In this document: positions 22,791 to 33,069 of the stretch, in pieces
How the letters are laid out: the number at the start of each line of letters is the position of its first letter
Numbering within the stretch: the stretch's first letter is position 1
NCBI GenBank assembly: GCA_029204225.1
Contig: CM055094.1
Span: forward strand, 14,698,928 to 14,762,927
DNA length: 64,000 nucleotides
Direction: 5' to 3'
From: Diphasiastrum complanatum
Taxonomy: Eukaryota > Streptophyta > Lycopodiopsida > Lycopodiales > Lycopodiaceae
Program-made: the position numbers and the translations under genes
Notes under the pieces: model-generated
Told to the model about the DNA's origin: nothing
Database searches by the model: none
What the model saw: only the letters and a program-made list of their open reading frames with translations

Positions 22791-23420
22791 TTACCAAGCA
22801 GCTGCTTTGTCATAAGACTTTTTAGCTATAGCTGTTCGGTTTACTTCTTCTTTTTCTTTATCACTTTTAGTGGATTTTTGACTTAAGATCTTTGAACATT
22901 GATTCTTATAATGTCCCATCTTTCCACAATAAAGGCACTTAGCGTTCTTTTTACTCTTAGAACTGCCTTCCTCACTTTTAGATTTACTATTCTGATTAGC
23001 TTTCCATTTAGTAAACAAAGCGACTTCATCTAAAGAGATTGTAACAACAGAATGTTGCATCCTACATTCTTCTTCAAGTAATGAAGCTATCATCATTTCT
23101 AATGATTGATTAGGCAAGTTTTTGAGTGTAAAATGACATTACTATACTCAGCCGACATGCTATTCAATAGCACGGCCATAGCATCATCTTCGAGAATATT
23201 AGAACCAATTTCAACAAACTGATTCATTATTGACTGGATACAATTAACGTGATCATTTAAGCTCATTCCACTTTCTAGCTTTAATGCAAAAAATTGCTGC
23301 TTAAGAAGGATTTTGCCATTTTTAGAATGAGCTTCAAATATAGCTTCTAATGATTGCCATATTTTACGAGCAGTCTTAGATAGGTCTAATAAGGAACAAA
23401 GAGCTACATGGTATCTTTAC
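22791..23420 (-). pseudogene. gag: Copia K gag fragment
   Basis: Two minus frames. The first (about 23110-23420) gives SLEAIFEAHSKNGKILLKQQ and SGMSLNDHVNCIQSIMNQF, the UBN2-type capsid core. The second (22791-23117) gives SLEMMIASLLEEECRMQHS, a serine/lysine-rich tail and an intact zinc knuckle CLYCGKMGHYKNQC. A frameshift near 23115 joins them. The fragment is cut at 23420 by the edge of copia C2. Confidence 0.85.
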
Positions 23421-23433
23421 TGACAAAATTTCC
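23421..23433 (-). mobile_element. 13-bp scar of a family C LTR
   Basis: tgacaaaatttcc is identical to the first 13 bases of the reverse-oriented C LTR at 62952. It is followed at once by the polypurine-tract region (atcctaaaaacaatc) that in element C lies on the far side of an 806-bp LTR. The rest of the LTR has been deleted. Confidence 0.75.
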
Positions 23434-24500
23434 ATCCTAAAAACAATCTATATTGACTTGAACATGGATCTTGGTATTACTCCAAGATTGGCTCTATGCT
23501 TGATGAAGGAACTCTTGCTCAAAGGTTTGGTAAGCAAATTTGCAATACAAGATGATGTGTCGATGTGCTCCAAGTAGATTTCCCCTCCAATGAGCTTCTC
23601 TCTCACGAAGTGATGTGCAACTTCGATGTGTTTGCTCCTGGAATATCGGATTGTTGGCAAGGGCTTGGGCTGAAATGTTGTCACACATGATCATAGGTAA
23701 TCATCTTCCATGATTATCTTTAGCTCCACTAGCAACCTTTTGATCCAAAGCACTTCCTTTGTTGTAGTACTGAGTGCCTTATACTCAGCTTCACAAGATG
23801 AGAGTGATACAATATCTTGCTTTTTGGAAAGCCAAGATAACAAGTTTCCTCCAAGATATATGACATAAGCACTTGTAGATTTTTGATCTGCTCTATCACT
23901 TACAAAATCCGAGTCAGAATAGCCAACAATAGAAAGATATTCACTTTTATACAATAAACCATAATCAAAAGTTGAAGATATATATCTAAGCACTCTCTTG
24001 GCCATTTTCCAATGATGAATAGTAGGATCTAGCATATCTTGGCTCAACTTATGAGCACTAAAACTTATGTCAGGTCTAGTTATCGTGAGCCAAATTAAGG
24101 AGCCTATAAGTCTCCTAAAAAGAGTGATGTCCACGAAGGATCTTTCATCACCTTTGTTAGGGTCTTTTACAATTTGCTCCATAGGAGTTTCTATACTCTT
24201 ACAATTTAACATATTGAACTTTTTTAACATTGAAAGAGCATACTTGGATTGACATACAAAAGCTTTATCATTAAGAAAATCGATCTCTAATCCTAATATG
24301 TAGTGAATTTTTCCAAGATCTTGCATCTTAAATTCTTTTCCAAGTGCAACCTTGGTTTCCTCAACTAACTTGATACAACTTCCTGTTAGAATGATATCAT
24401 AAACATAAATAAGAAGGATGGCAATATCTCTATCAAAAACTTTGACATACAAGGAAGGATCATAGTTACTAAGATTAAATCCTAGTGACTCAAGAAAGGT
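23434..24500 (-). pseudogene. pol: Copia C2 RNase H and RT C-terminal part
   Basis: A 342-codon minus frame (23691-24719) plus 23448-23684. Seen: SNYDPSLYVKVFDRDIAILL, LIYVYDIILTG (catalytic YVDD changed to YVYD, 24396-24407), LGLEIDFLNDKAFVCQSKYA, PDISFSAHKLSQDM, HHWKMAKRVLRYISS, GYSDSDFVSDRADQKSTSAY, LSSCEAEYKALSTTTKEVLW (RNase H), and HIEVAHHFVREKLIGGEI after a break near 23690. Close kin of element C at 58101-59300. Confidence 0.9.
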
Positions 24501-25380
24501 GTTAAGTCGAGAATACCATGACCTTGGAGCTTGCTTTAGTCCATATAGACTTTTGAAGAGCAAGAAACATTTGTCTTTGTTATGGATGAACCCAATAGGC
24601 TGATCCATATAAATCTCTTCTTCTAGATATCCATTTAAAAATGCATTAGAGACATCTAGTTGAAAAACTTGCCAATTGAAGAAACAAGCAATAGAAATTA
24701 TAATTCTGATTGATACCATCTTTGCAACTGAAGCAAAAGTCTCCTCATAATCAAGTCCATAAACTTGAGCAAAATCCTTTCCACAAAGCCTAGCCTTGTA
24801 CTTGTTGATTGTGCCATCTGATTATATTTGACTCGAAAAACCCACTTGCAACCAATGGTGTGCTTGTTGGATGGAAGATCCACAAGCTCCCATGTCTTGT
24901 TGGCTATCAAAGCATCATATTCCTCCTTCATGGCAAAAAACCATTCCTTGTTAAGTCGAGAATACCACGATCTTGGTGCTTGCTTTAGTCCATAGAGACT
25001 TTTAAAGAGCAAGCAAACTTTGGTCTTGTCTTGGATGAACCATATAAATTTCTTCTTCTAGATATCCATTTAAAAATGCATTTGAGACATCTAGTTGAAA
25101 AACTTGCCATTTGAAAAAACAAGCAATAGAAATGATGATTCTAATTGATACCATCTTTGCAACTAGAGCAAAAGTCTCCTCATAATCAGGTCCATAAACT
25201 TGAGCAAAACCCTTTGCACAAAGTCTTGCCTTGTACTTGATTGTGCCATCTGATTATATTTGACTCGAAAAACCCACTTGCAACCAATGGTGTGCTTGTT
25301 GGATGGAAGATCCACAAGCTCCCATGTCTTGTTGGCTATCAAAGCATCATATTCCTCCTTCATGGCAAAAAACCATTCCT
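24501..25380 (-). repeat. Tandem duplication within copia C2 RT
   Basis: Unit 1 (24501-24949, 449 bp) and unit 2 (24950-25380, 431 bp) both run from gttaagtcgagaataccaNg to aaaaaaccattcct. Each encodes the RT segment from EWFFAMKEEYDALIANKTWE through SLYGLKQAPRSWYSRLN. Both share a 1-bp deletion (gccatctgattat) relative to element C, so the deletion preceded the duplication. Unit 2 also lost blocks around the QPIGF region. Confidence 0.92.
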
Positions 25381-25752
25381 TTGAATTGAGTGCATCATAT
25401 ACATCCTTTGGCTCCTCATGTGAAATAAAATAAGCACAATTAGTGGAGTTGAGTTCCACTTGCTTGCCTCTATCTTTATATGTAAGCCTCCTAGGCTCGG
25501 ATCTCAGGGTGATGATTGGAGTATCTTTTTGAGAATCTTTGAACTTGGCCTCCTCAAGAATGTATTTTTGATCCTCATGGAATATAACATCCCTACTCTC
25601 AATTGTAGTTGAGGTAGAGGGAACATAGATTCAATAAGCTTTCTTGTTGGATGAATATCCAACCGTGATCCCTTTAATAAAATTAGGATCATCTCTTTTC
25701 CTTGTTTCCAAGGGTACATGAAGAAAGCAAGCACATCCAAAAATTCTAAGGT
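25381..25752 (-). pseudogene. pol: Copia C2 hinge and integrase C-terminal part
   Basis: Minus-strand sequence matching 59640-60075 of element C: the STNCAYFISHEEPKDVYDAL hinge, a frameshifted region, and the beta strands around SRDVIFHE (here out of frame). It ends at 25757 with the target sequence of the family B insertion and resumes at 32029. Confidence 0.8.
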
Positions 25753-25757
25753 GATCT

Positions 25758-26556
25758 TGTCACAAAAGGCCAAATATCGTGTTCGTCTTCTCCTTCTCTC
25801 TTTGCGAACAATTTTCTTTCTTTTGAATTTTCTTTTTGTGCGGAAGCCCTTACAGGATCCTAGACACTCCACTACGCATCACAAAACATATTTTATTCTA
25901 GCAATCAAGACACACAACACAAGACAAAGAGATACACAAAAATAGAGCGACTATATTGTCAATTTGGTTTTGGAGTGAGATCATCAATGTCTCGCTCGTT
26001 GGCAGATTGACACTCTGCTCTTACGCTGTGTTCTGCTCGTGGGCAGACTTTCACTCACAGCTATGGTGTCTTTACTTTCTTACTCTATTCGCTACGTTTC
26101 TCTCTGTCTCTTATAGATCTCTGTATTCACATATATCTTATTATGATCCAGAGAGGATCGTTTATATCTCCATTATGTGGAGTTTACAAGATAGCTAAAT
26201 GACGAATCACATGACTAGTTAACGCTAATCAACTAGCTAGTTAGTCTTTGTCGTTGCTACTCGTTTCAGCTAGGTGTGAAGGCCGTTGAGCTGCCAGTTG
26301 ACAACGCAAAAAGATTTTTTTTCGTTTGATTCGTAATCTCCCGTTTGTTTTCATTCTTTTTGTTTCTTTTCATAGTTTTTGTTTTGCGTCCCTTTTTTGG
26401 TTTGTGATCCTGGAGGTGTGTTTTTGATTCGCGAATGATTCACGAATCATTTGTGATTCGAGTCAAAGACACGTTGACTATCACGAATCATACTCGTTCG
26501 ACCTTCGTGTCTTGTTCGTGCTTCGACAAAGTTGTAGGAGTTCACTATTTCTAACA
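25758..26556 (-). mobile_element. LTR B1 (outer left, 3' LTR)
   Basis: 799 bp, starting tgtcacaaaagg and ending tttctaaca. Followed by ctccctcttgaacc, the reverse of polypurine tract ggttcaagagggag. Full-length by comparison with B3 and with the B2-element LTR at 55303-56119. Confidence 0.92.
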
Positions 26557-27131
26557 CTCCCTCTTGAACCTTGCAGCTTTGTTCATTCAATCCAATTGCC
26601 TCTCTTTGCTTAATAAAGAGTGGCTTGTCAAGCTGTTTCATCAGGAGATCTGCAATCATACTTTTTGATTTTATGAACTGGATCTGGAGCTCTCCTTTCG
26701 AGATCAAATCTTGAATGTGATGGCACTTTAGAGGAATGTGCTTTGTCTTTGAATGTAAGACAGGATCCTGGGACAGATAGATGGCACTCTGGGAGTCCAT
26801 CATCATCGTGTTTGGCCCCTCTTGTAGTATCCCAATTGCCTCCAACATCATCCACAGCCACAGTACCTCATTCGTCACTTTCGAGACTGCGACATACTCA
26901 GCTTTGCAAGAGGATTGAGCTACCACAGTTTGTTTTTTACATATCCAGCTGACTGCAGCTCCACACGCTATTGTACATCTTCTAGTAATGGACTTGCTAT
27001 CATCCTTGCAGCTCGCCCAGCTCGCATCACTATAGTGATGCAGCTCAAATCCTTTTTCTTCGTTTCTAGCTCTATAGGCTAATCCAATATTCTGGATACC
27101 CTTCAGATACTGTAGGACTCGTTTGGCCATT
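26557..27131 (-). pseudogene. pol: Family B internal 1: RNase H
   Basis: Part of a 227-codon minus frame (26447-27130): RVLQYLKGIQNIGLAYRARN, HHYSDASWASCKDDSKSITR (catalytic Asp), SWICKKQTVVAQSSCKAEYV (catalytic Glu), MMMDSQSAIYLSQDP (third Asp), KHIPLKCHHIQDLISKGEL and SKSMIADLLMKQLDKP. RNase H looks complete in this frame, which reads through the polypurine tract into the LTR for about 40 codons before stopping. Confidence 0.9.
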
Positions 27132-27990
27132 TGCCAATGTGCTAGACCAGGATTGGAATGGAATTAGCTCAATGCATAAACAGAGAAGGCCAGATCCGGT
27201 TTGGTACAAATTGTCAAGCACATCAGACTCTCGATTAAATTCTGGTAGGGTATACCTGCCATCTTCTGTTCTTTCTCTTTTGTTTTTGGGCAATCCTATT
27301 TTCTGAGCTTGGCTCCAGCTATCATTGGTGTGGCTTTCTCTTTGCAGCCCATCATGTGCTACTGCTTCAGCACTTTTTTGGTGTATTCTGACTGACTCAA
27401 GTGCATTTTGCCATTTGTTTGATCTCTTCTAATATCCAGCCCTAGGCATTTTGTTGCTTCTCCAAGATCTATGATTTCATAGCTTTCAAAAATCTGACTC
27501 TTCGTGTCTTGTACCAGGCCCGTGATGCCTGTTTTAGACCATAGATGCATCTCTGCATTCGACAGACATATTGTCTATTGTCGGGGTCTTCATAGCCTTC
27601 AGGTTGCTTCATGAAATTTTCCTCCCCTAGATCTCCATGGAGAAAGGCTGTTTTCACATCAATCTGGTGAATTTCTAGATTGTATTGTGTGGCGTATGCA
27701 AGGAGTAGCCTTATGCTTGTCATCTTCACCATGGGTGAATATGTGTCAAAATAGTCGGCACCATATCTCTACGTGTAGCCCTTTGCAACAAGCCTTGCCT
27801 TGTAGCGGCCAATAGTGCCATCTGATTTTTGCTTTTTCTTGTACACCCACTTGCAGTTGACTATTTTTCTGTCTTCAGGTAGTGGCTCTAATGTCCATGC
27901 CTCGTTTTGCCTCATCGATTCTATCTCCTTTGACATTGCTTGCTTTCAGAATTCTCCCTTTGGACTCTGGATAGCTTCTTGGTATGTTAC
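27132..27990 (-). pseudogene. pol: Family B internal 1: RT lacking its catalytic box
   Basis: Seen: VKMTSIRLLLAYATQYNLEI, HQIDVKTAFLHGDLGEENFM (first catalytic Asp), KQPEGYEDPDNRQYVCRMQR, CIYGLKQASRAWYK, then directly DTKSQIFESYEIIDLGEATK and GLDIRRDQTNGKMHLSQSEY. The roughly 60 residues between AWYK and DTKSQI, including YVDD, are deleted at about 27501-27515. Confidence 0.88.
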
Positions 27991-28760
27991 TAGCTCTTAT
28001 ATGAAGCTGCAGTACTTGAACTACATGTCTTCACTCCATTGAAGATTGTCAGAATAGTGGTCTGGAGATCTTCTTTGTCTTGTTGCCCTTTGAGATTCGT
28101 TTCGTCGCTGCTCGACATTTTTTATTTGTGGGGTTGATTCCCAGCTTCCTGCTGCTCTGGAGTCTGGGGATCTGCATTATGATTTGATGTATGTCCTCAA
28201 TCTCCCTCTTGAATAGGCAGTTGTGTGAAGATCTCATGGCCTCTTTCATCTTTCAGTACAAGGAATGTGGAATGGTCAAACTTCACATCTCTGTTCGAAA
28301 CAACCTTCCTCGTGGTTAGATCGTAGAGTCTGTACACATGTGTTCCTTTCGAGTAGCCGAGCATGATTGTTTGCTTGGATTTGTCATTGAGCTTGCTTCT
28401 CTTTTCCTTTGGAATGTGCTTGTATGCTGCACATTCAAACACTCATACGTATAACAGATCAGGCTTTCTGCCTATCCACATTTCATATGGTATTTTGTTC
28501 TGCAGCGCTGTCGTTGTAGATCTGTTCTACAAGTGTATAGTTGCAACTATTTCTTCGACCCAGAATTGACCCGACAATTGAGCCTGTGCCATCATGCATC
28601 TGGTTCCTTCGACTAGCGTTCTGTTTCTTTTTTTTGCCACACCGTTTATTCTGGTGTGTATGCAAGAGTGAACTGGTGTTCGATCCCCTGTTCTTTGCAA
28701 AATCTTGAGAATTCTGTGCTTTTGTATTCACCTCCATTGTCAGATCTAAGGATCTACTGA
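27991..28760 (-). pseudogene. pol: Family B internal 1: integrase C-terminal half
   Basis: Seen on the minus strand: YKSTEFSRFCKEQGIEHQFT from the integrase core, QRQRCRTKYHMKCG-like decay of the helix after the catalytic Glu, then a clean frame FECAAYKHIPKEKRSKLNDK, IMLGYSKGTHVYRLYDLTTR, VVSNRDVKFDHSTFLVLKDE. Stops and frameshifts are frequent. The zinc domain and first catalytic Asp were removed by the deletion joining this region to gag at about 28760. Confidence 0.8.
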
Positions 28761-29230
28761 TAGGACGTCAGTAAAGATTTCATGAAGCTGGGATCTGGTG
28801 CTTCTGTTCTGATGCAGCGAGTTGAGCGAAGATTGTTCTAATTTTCTCAACATGTTGATCTAACTGGTTGCCATCCTACCATATGGATTGCAGCTGATTG
28901 TGAAGGTGCATGACTGAAGTTGCAGTCCTCACTTCATACTTCTGTTTTAATCTTTCCAACACTGTATGGCTGCTTTCGCAGTCTTCAATCTACATGAGTA
29001 GATCTTCATTTATGGATGAAATGATGATCGCCATTACGTGCTCATCCTTTCTGATTCATTTAGCTCTCCTCGAGTCCTCTTCTAGAGGCTGCACCTCTAA
29101 GAGCTCGGTCACCGACCAGATGCCTTCGTCCTTCAAGAGTGTTTTGATTTTGAATCTCCAGATTCTATAATTTGCACCATCAAGACTGATTGCTACTCTA
29201 GTCTAGATTGTCGTAGCCATATTGTGTTGT
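28761..29230 (-). pseudogene. gag: Family B internal 1: gag N-terminal part
   Basis: Minus-strand gag of the same type as 56184-56640: AISLDGANYRIWRFKIKTLL, EDSRRAK, INEDLLM-stop-IEDCESSH, LKQKYEVRTATSVMHLHNQL, DGNQLDQHVEKIRTIFAQL. Several Q/W-to-stop changes. The second half of gag, protease and the integrase N-terminus are missing. Confidence 0.82.
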
Positions 29231-29273
29231 CTGGAAGAGTTACTACTGGGATATCTGTACAGATAATTTATCG

Positions 29274-29285
29274 GCTCTGATACCA
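29274..29285 (-). other. Primer-binding site, family B internal 1
   Basis: gctctgatacca is the exact complement of tggtatcagagc and touches the LTR beginning at 29286. It marks the 5' end of internal region 1. Confidence 0.92.
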
Positions 29286-29756
29286 TGTCGTGGAAGCGCT
29301 TTTTTCTTTCTTGTTTTTTGTGTTCGTCCTTTATTTTGATTCACAAACAATTTTCTATCTTTGAATCTTCTTTTCGCGCAAAAGCTCTTACGGGATCCCA
29401 GACACTCGAGTATGCATCACAGAACATATTTTATTCTAGCAATCAAGAGACACAGCACAAGGCCAAGAGATACACGAAATAGAGCGACTATATTGTCAAT
29501 TTGGTTTTGGAACGAGATTGTCAGTGTCTCACTCGTTGGCGGATTGACTCTCTGCCCTTTCACTGTGTTCTGCTCGTTGGCATACTTTCATGCATTGCTA
29601 TGGTATTTTGCTTGCTTAATCTATTCGTTGTAGGAATTCGAGCCTCTTTGATGTAGGGAAACTTTGGCATGTTTTACCACATTGTGAATATTGAGATTCG
29701 ACCTTCGTGTCTTGTTCGTGCTTCGACAAAGTTGCAGGAGTTCACTATTTCTGACA
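29286..29756 (-). mobile_element. LTR B2 (central, shared)
   Basis: 471 bp, starting tgtcgtggaagcgc and ending tttctgaca. Both ends match the other B LTRs. The middle, about 29630-29695, is replaced by some 65 bp of unrelated sequence and about 300 bp are missing. It serves as 5' LTR for internal 1 and 3' LTR for internal 2. Confidence 0.9.
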
Positions 29757-30400
29757 CTCCCTCTTGAACCTTGCAGCTTTGTTCATTCAATCCAATTGTC
29801 TCTCTTTGCTTGGTAAAGAGTGGCTTGTCAAGCAGTTTCATCAGGAGATCTGCAATCATACTTTTTGATTTTATGAACTGGACCTGGAGCTCTCCTTTCG
29901 AGATCAAATCTCGAATGTAATGATACTTCAGAGGAATGTGCTTCATTTTTTAATGGAAGATAGGATCCTGGGACAGATAGATGGCACTCTGGGAGTCCAT
30001 CATCATCGTGCTTGGCTCCTCTTGTTGTATCCCGATTGCCTCCAATATCATTTGTAGCCACACTACCTCATTTTCCGCTTTTGAGGCTGCAACATACTCA
30101 GCCTCGCAAGAGGATTGAGCTACCAGGGTTTGCTTTTTGCATATCCAGCTGATTGTAGCTTCGCACGCTATTGTACATCCTCCAGTAATGGACTTGTTGT
30201 CATCTTTGCAGCTCGCCCAGTTTGCATCACTGTAGTGATGCAGCTCAAATCCTTTCTCTTCGTCTCTAGCTCTGTAGGTTAATCCAACATTCTGGGTACC
30301 CTTCAGATACTGTAGGATTTGTTTGTCCATTTTCCAATGTGCTAGACCAGGATTGGAACAGAATTGGCTCAATGTGTAAACAGAGAAGGTATGATGCAAA
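29757..30400 (-). pseudogene. pol: Family B internal 2: RNase H
   Basis: A second RNase H parallel to 26557-27131: HHYSDANWASCKDDNKSITG, SWICKKQTLVAQSSCEAEYV, MMMDSQSAIYLSQDP, then a frame break near 29948 and KHIPLKYHYIRDLISKGELQ, SKSMIADLLMKLLDKP. The polypurine tract ctccctcttgaacc (reverse) abuts LTR B2. Confidence 0.9.
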
Positions 30401-31045
30401 TTTTTAAGTACATCAGACTACCGATTAGGTTTTGGTAGGGTATACATGCCATCTTCTGTTCTTCCTCTTCTGTTTTTGGGCAATCCTATTTCGTGAGCTT
30501 GGCTCTAGCTATCATTGGTGTGGCTTTCTCTTCACAGTCCATCATGTAATACTGCTTCAGCACTTTTCTGGCATATTGTGACTGACTCAAGTGAATTTTG
30601 CCATTTATTTAATCTCCTCTTATCTCCAGTCCTAGGCATTTTGTTGCTTCTCCAAGATCTGTGATTTCATGTTTTCATAAATCTGACTCTTCGCGTCTTT
30701 GATCAACATTAAAAAATTTTCTATCATCATCGAATCATCCACAAAAATGGTCAATATCACACCTATCATCATCGAATCATCCACAAAAATGGTCATTATC
30801 ACAAAATCCTTTCCTACTCTTTTGATATAGACATTACAGTCTGGTTGAGTAGGATTGAAGTCTAGAGACTTTAGAAGACCATCAAGCTTTTTGTACCAGG
30901 CTCGTAATGCATGTTTTAGACCGTAGATGCATCTCTACAATCGACATACATATTGTCTATTTTTGGGGTCTTTATAGTCTTGAGGTTGCTTTATGAGAAT
31001 TTCCTCCTCTAGATCTCTGTGGAGAAAGGCTGTTTTCATGTCAAT
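30401..31045 (-). pseudogene. pol: Family B internal 2: RT with duplicated catalytic box
   Basis: On the minus strand: NQIDMKTAFLHRDLEEEILI, CIYGLKHALRAWYKKLDGLL, FNPTQPDCNVYIKRVGKDF, then TIFVDDSMMI twice in tandem, then ENFLMLIKDAKSQIY. The 42-bp duplication (30721-30762 and 30763-30804) is in frame and doubles the FVDD metal-binding motif. RT upstream of NQIDMK is missing. Confidence 0.9.
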
Positions 31046-31230
31046 CTGGTTCCCTCTAGAGGCTGCACCTCTGAGAGGTCGGCCACCGACGAGATGCCTT
31101 TGCCCTTCAGGAGTGTTTTAATTTTGAGTTTCCAGATTTTGTAATTTGCACCATCAAGACTGAAGCTACTCTTGTCTGGATTATCGTAGCCATATTGTGT
31201 TGTCTGAAAAAATCATTGTTGAAAAATCAA
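31046..31230 (-). pseudogene. gag: Family B internal 2: gag N-terminal stub
   Basis: About 60 codons of gag N-terminus (ISSVADLSEVQPLEG and upstream) joined directly to RT at about 31045. Protease, integrase and most of gag are deleted, leaving a 1.5-kb internal region. Confidence 0.75.
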
Positions 31231-31246
31231 TAGTGATAACCTGTCA

Positions 31247-31258
31247 GCTCTGATACCA
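31247..31258 (-). other. Primer-binding site, family B internal 2
   Basis: gctctgatacca, an exact complement of the initiator tRNA-Met site, adjoining LTR B3. Confidence 0.92.
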
Positions 31259-32028
31259 TATCGCAGAAGGCCAGATCGTTTCGTGTTCATCTTCTCCTTC
31301 TCTCTTCATGAACAATTTTCTTTTTTTTGAATTTTCTTTTCATGCAGAAGCTCTTACAGAATCCCAAACACTCGACTACGCATCACAAAATATATTTTAT
31401 TCTAGCAATCAAGACACATAGCACAAGACAAAGAGATACACAAAAATAGAGCAACTATATTGTCAGTTTGGTTTTGGAGCGAGATCATTAGTGTCTCGCT
31501 TGTTGGTGGATTGACGCTCTGCTCTTATGTTGTGTTCTGCTCATTGGCAGACTTTCATTCACAGCTATGGTGTCTTTACTTTCTTACTCTATTCGCTACA
31601 TTTCTCTCTCTCTTACAGATCTTTGTATTCACATATATCTTAGTATGATTCAGAGAGGATTGTTTATATCTCCACTATGTGGATTTACAAGATAGCTAAA
31701 TGTCGAATCAGATGACTAGTTAACGCTAATCAACTAGTTAGTTAGTCTCTGTCGTTCAGTTGGGCGTGAAGCCCGTTGAGCTGCCAGCTGGTACCACGAA
31801 AGATTTTTCTTCATTTGATTCGTAATCTCCCGTTTGCTTTCGTTCTTTTCGTTTTTTTTCGTAGTTTTCGTTTTGCGTCTCTTTTTCGGTTTGTGATCCT
31901 AGAGGTGTGTTTTCAATTCGCGAATTGTTCGTGCTTCGAGTCAAAGACACGTTGACTGTCGTGAATTGTTCTCATTCAACCTTCGTGTCTTGTTCGTGCT
32001 TCAACAAAGGAGTTCACCATTTCTGACA
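31259..32028 (-). mobile_element. LTR B3 (outer right, 5' LTR)
   Basis: 770 bp, starting tatcgcagaagg (TG edge mutated to TA) and ending tttctgaca. Immediately followed by the target duplication gatct at 32029-32033. Confidence 0.92.
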
Positions 32029-32129
32029 GATCTACCTTAGGCTTCTTCTTAAACAAGGCTTCATATGGTGATTTTCCAGCAAGTGCAATGTGAGATAATC
32101 TATTGCACGAATAGTTTGCACAATTAATT
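32029..32129 (-). pseudogene. pol: Copia C2 integrase, continuation
   Basis: Resumes copia C2 after the family B complex. On the minus strand it gives NCANYSCNRLSHIALAGKSP and YEALFKKKPKVD, matching element C at 60075-60170. It stops at about 32129, where LTR A of element A2 begins without a target duplication. Confidence 0.85.
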
Positions 32130-32130
32130 G

Positions 32131-32399
32131 GCTTTATTTTTATTCTTATCAGAGTTTTCTATAGCCAGGGTAATCACACTCAACATTCAAACTGAAGTTA
32201 TCACTTCAAGCCATTGTACTCACTGTTGATATTAATCAGAGTGCAATTTTTTGTCTCACTACTATATTGTTCATTTGTGCACTTTGTATGAATGATTCAT
32301 CTTGAATATTTCTGCTGCTAATTGTTGCGTTTCTGATCCTACACGCCTACGCTCAAAGCTTCGAACTTTCGCTACTAGTCATCCCCGAGTTTTATGACA
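32131..32399 (+). mobile_element. LTR A of copia A2, 5'-truncated
   Basis: Matches 745-1018 of LTR A and ends tttatgaca at 32399 just before a perfect primer-binding site. About 60-75 bp at its 5' end are missing at the junction with copia C2. Confidence 0.88.
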
Positions 32400-32411
32400 T
32401 GGTATCAGAGC
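32400..32411 (+). other. Primer-binding site of copia A2
   Basis: tggtatcagagc, the canonical plant initiator tRNA-Met site, directly after the LTR. It fixes the plus orientation of A2. Confidence 0.95.
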
Positions 32412-32542
32412 AGGCATTTTAGTAATTTGCATTTCTACTGCGGATTATCAATCTTGTTTCTACCAAGATGTCTTTCTAGCAAACGCGCAGCCAACAATAT
32501 TTTGACAATCGTTGTTTCTACCAACGATCTCGTTCAACCAAA

Positions 32543-33069
32543 ATGGATCCATCATCTAGTTCATCTCTCATTGACAAACTCGATGGAGATAACTACCATC
32601 TCTGGAAATTCAATGAAGGTTGTACTTTTAGCCAAAGAACTGCATGGCACAGAGCTCAAACCAAAAGGTGATGCAGCCAGCATTACCAAGTTGAGATTGA
32701 GAGATGGCAAAGCATTTGCCATGATCACCCTCAACATCAAGGATACTCAGATCAGCCACATACTTGCTGTTCAGACTGCTGAGGATGCATGGGACATCCT
32801 AGCAACCCTCTACGATATCAGGGATGTGATTTCCAAGCTACACTTGAGAAAGAAATTTTTCACCCTGAAAATGCTTGACACAAAGAGTGTTTCGAGTCAC
32901 CTCAACATTTCTAAAAATCCTATGGAGCAAATGACTACAACTGGCTCAATCATAGAAGATTCTAATGCTCCTATTAATGAGTCTACATGAAGCCTGCAAA
33001 AATTGGGTCATGGCAATCTCGACCCAAGAGCACCTCACTCTGTCAAGAGTAATTTCACTGCTCCTACAA
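32543..33069 (+). pseudogene. gag: Copia A2 gag, left part
   Basis: ATG at 32543 opens MDPSSSSSLIDKLDGDNYHL, the usual copia gag start. A small deletion near 32614 shifts the frame, after which KVVLLAKELHG, MITLNIKDTQISHILAVQTA, EDAWDILATLYD and KLHLRKKFFTLKM follow, with an ending in VISLLLQ. The gene is cut at 33069 by element L and continues at 43823. Confidence 0.85.

Larger units (their letters stand above)
25758..32028 (-). mobile_element. Family B tandem complex, LTR-internal-LTR-internal-LTR
   Basis: A 6271-bp unit with three LTRs (25758-26556, 29286-29756, 31259-32028) and two different internal regions, all minus-oriented. It is flanked by exact 5-bp duplications gatct at 25753-25757 and 32029-32033. 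The flanks join in copia C2 exactly where element C has uninterrupted sequence. The whole complex therefore behaves as one insertion, or arose by recombination inside one. Each internal region has its own primer-binding site and polypurine tract but is heavily deleted. Confidence 0.93.
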
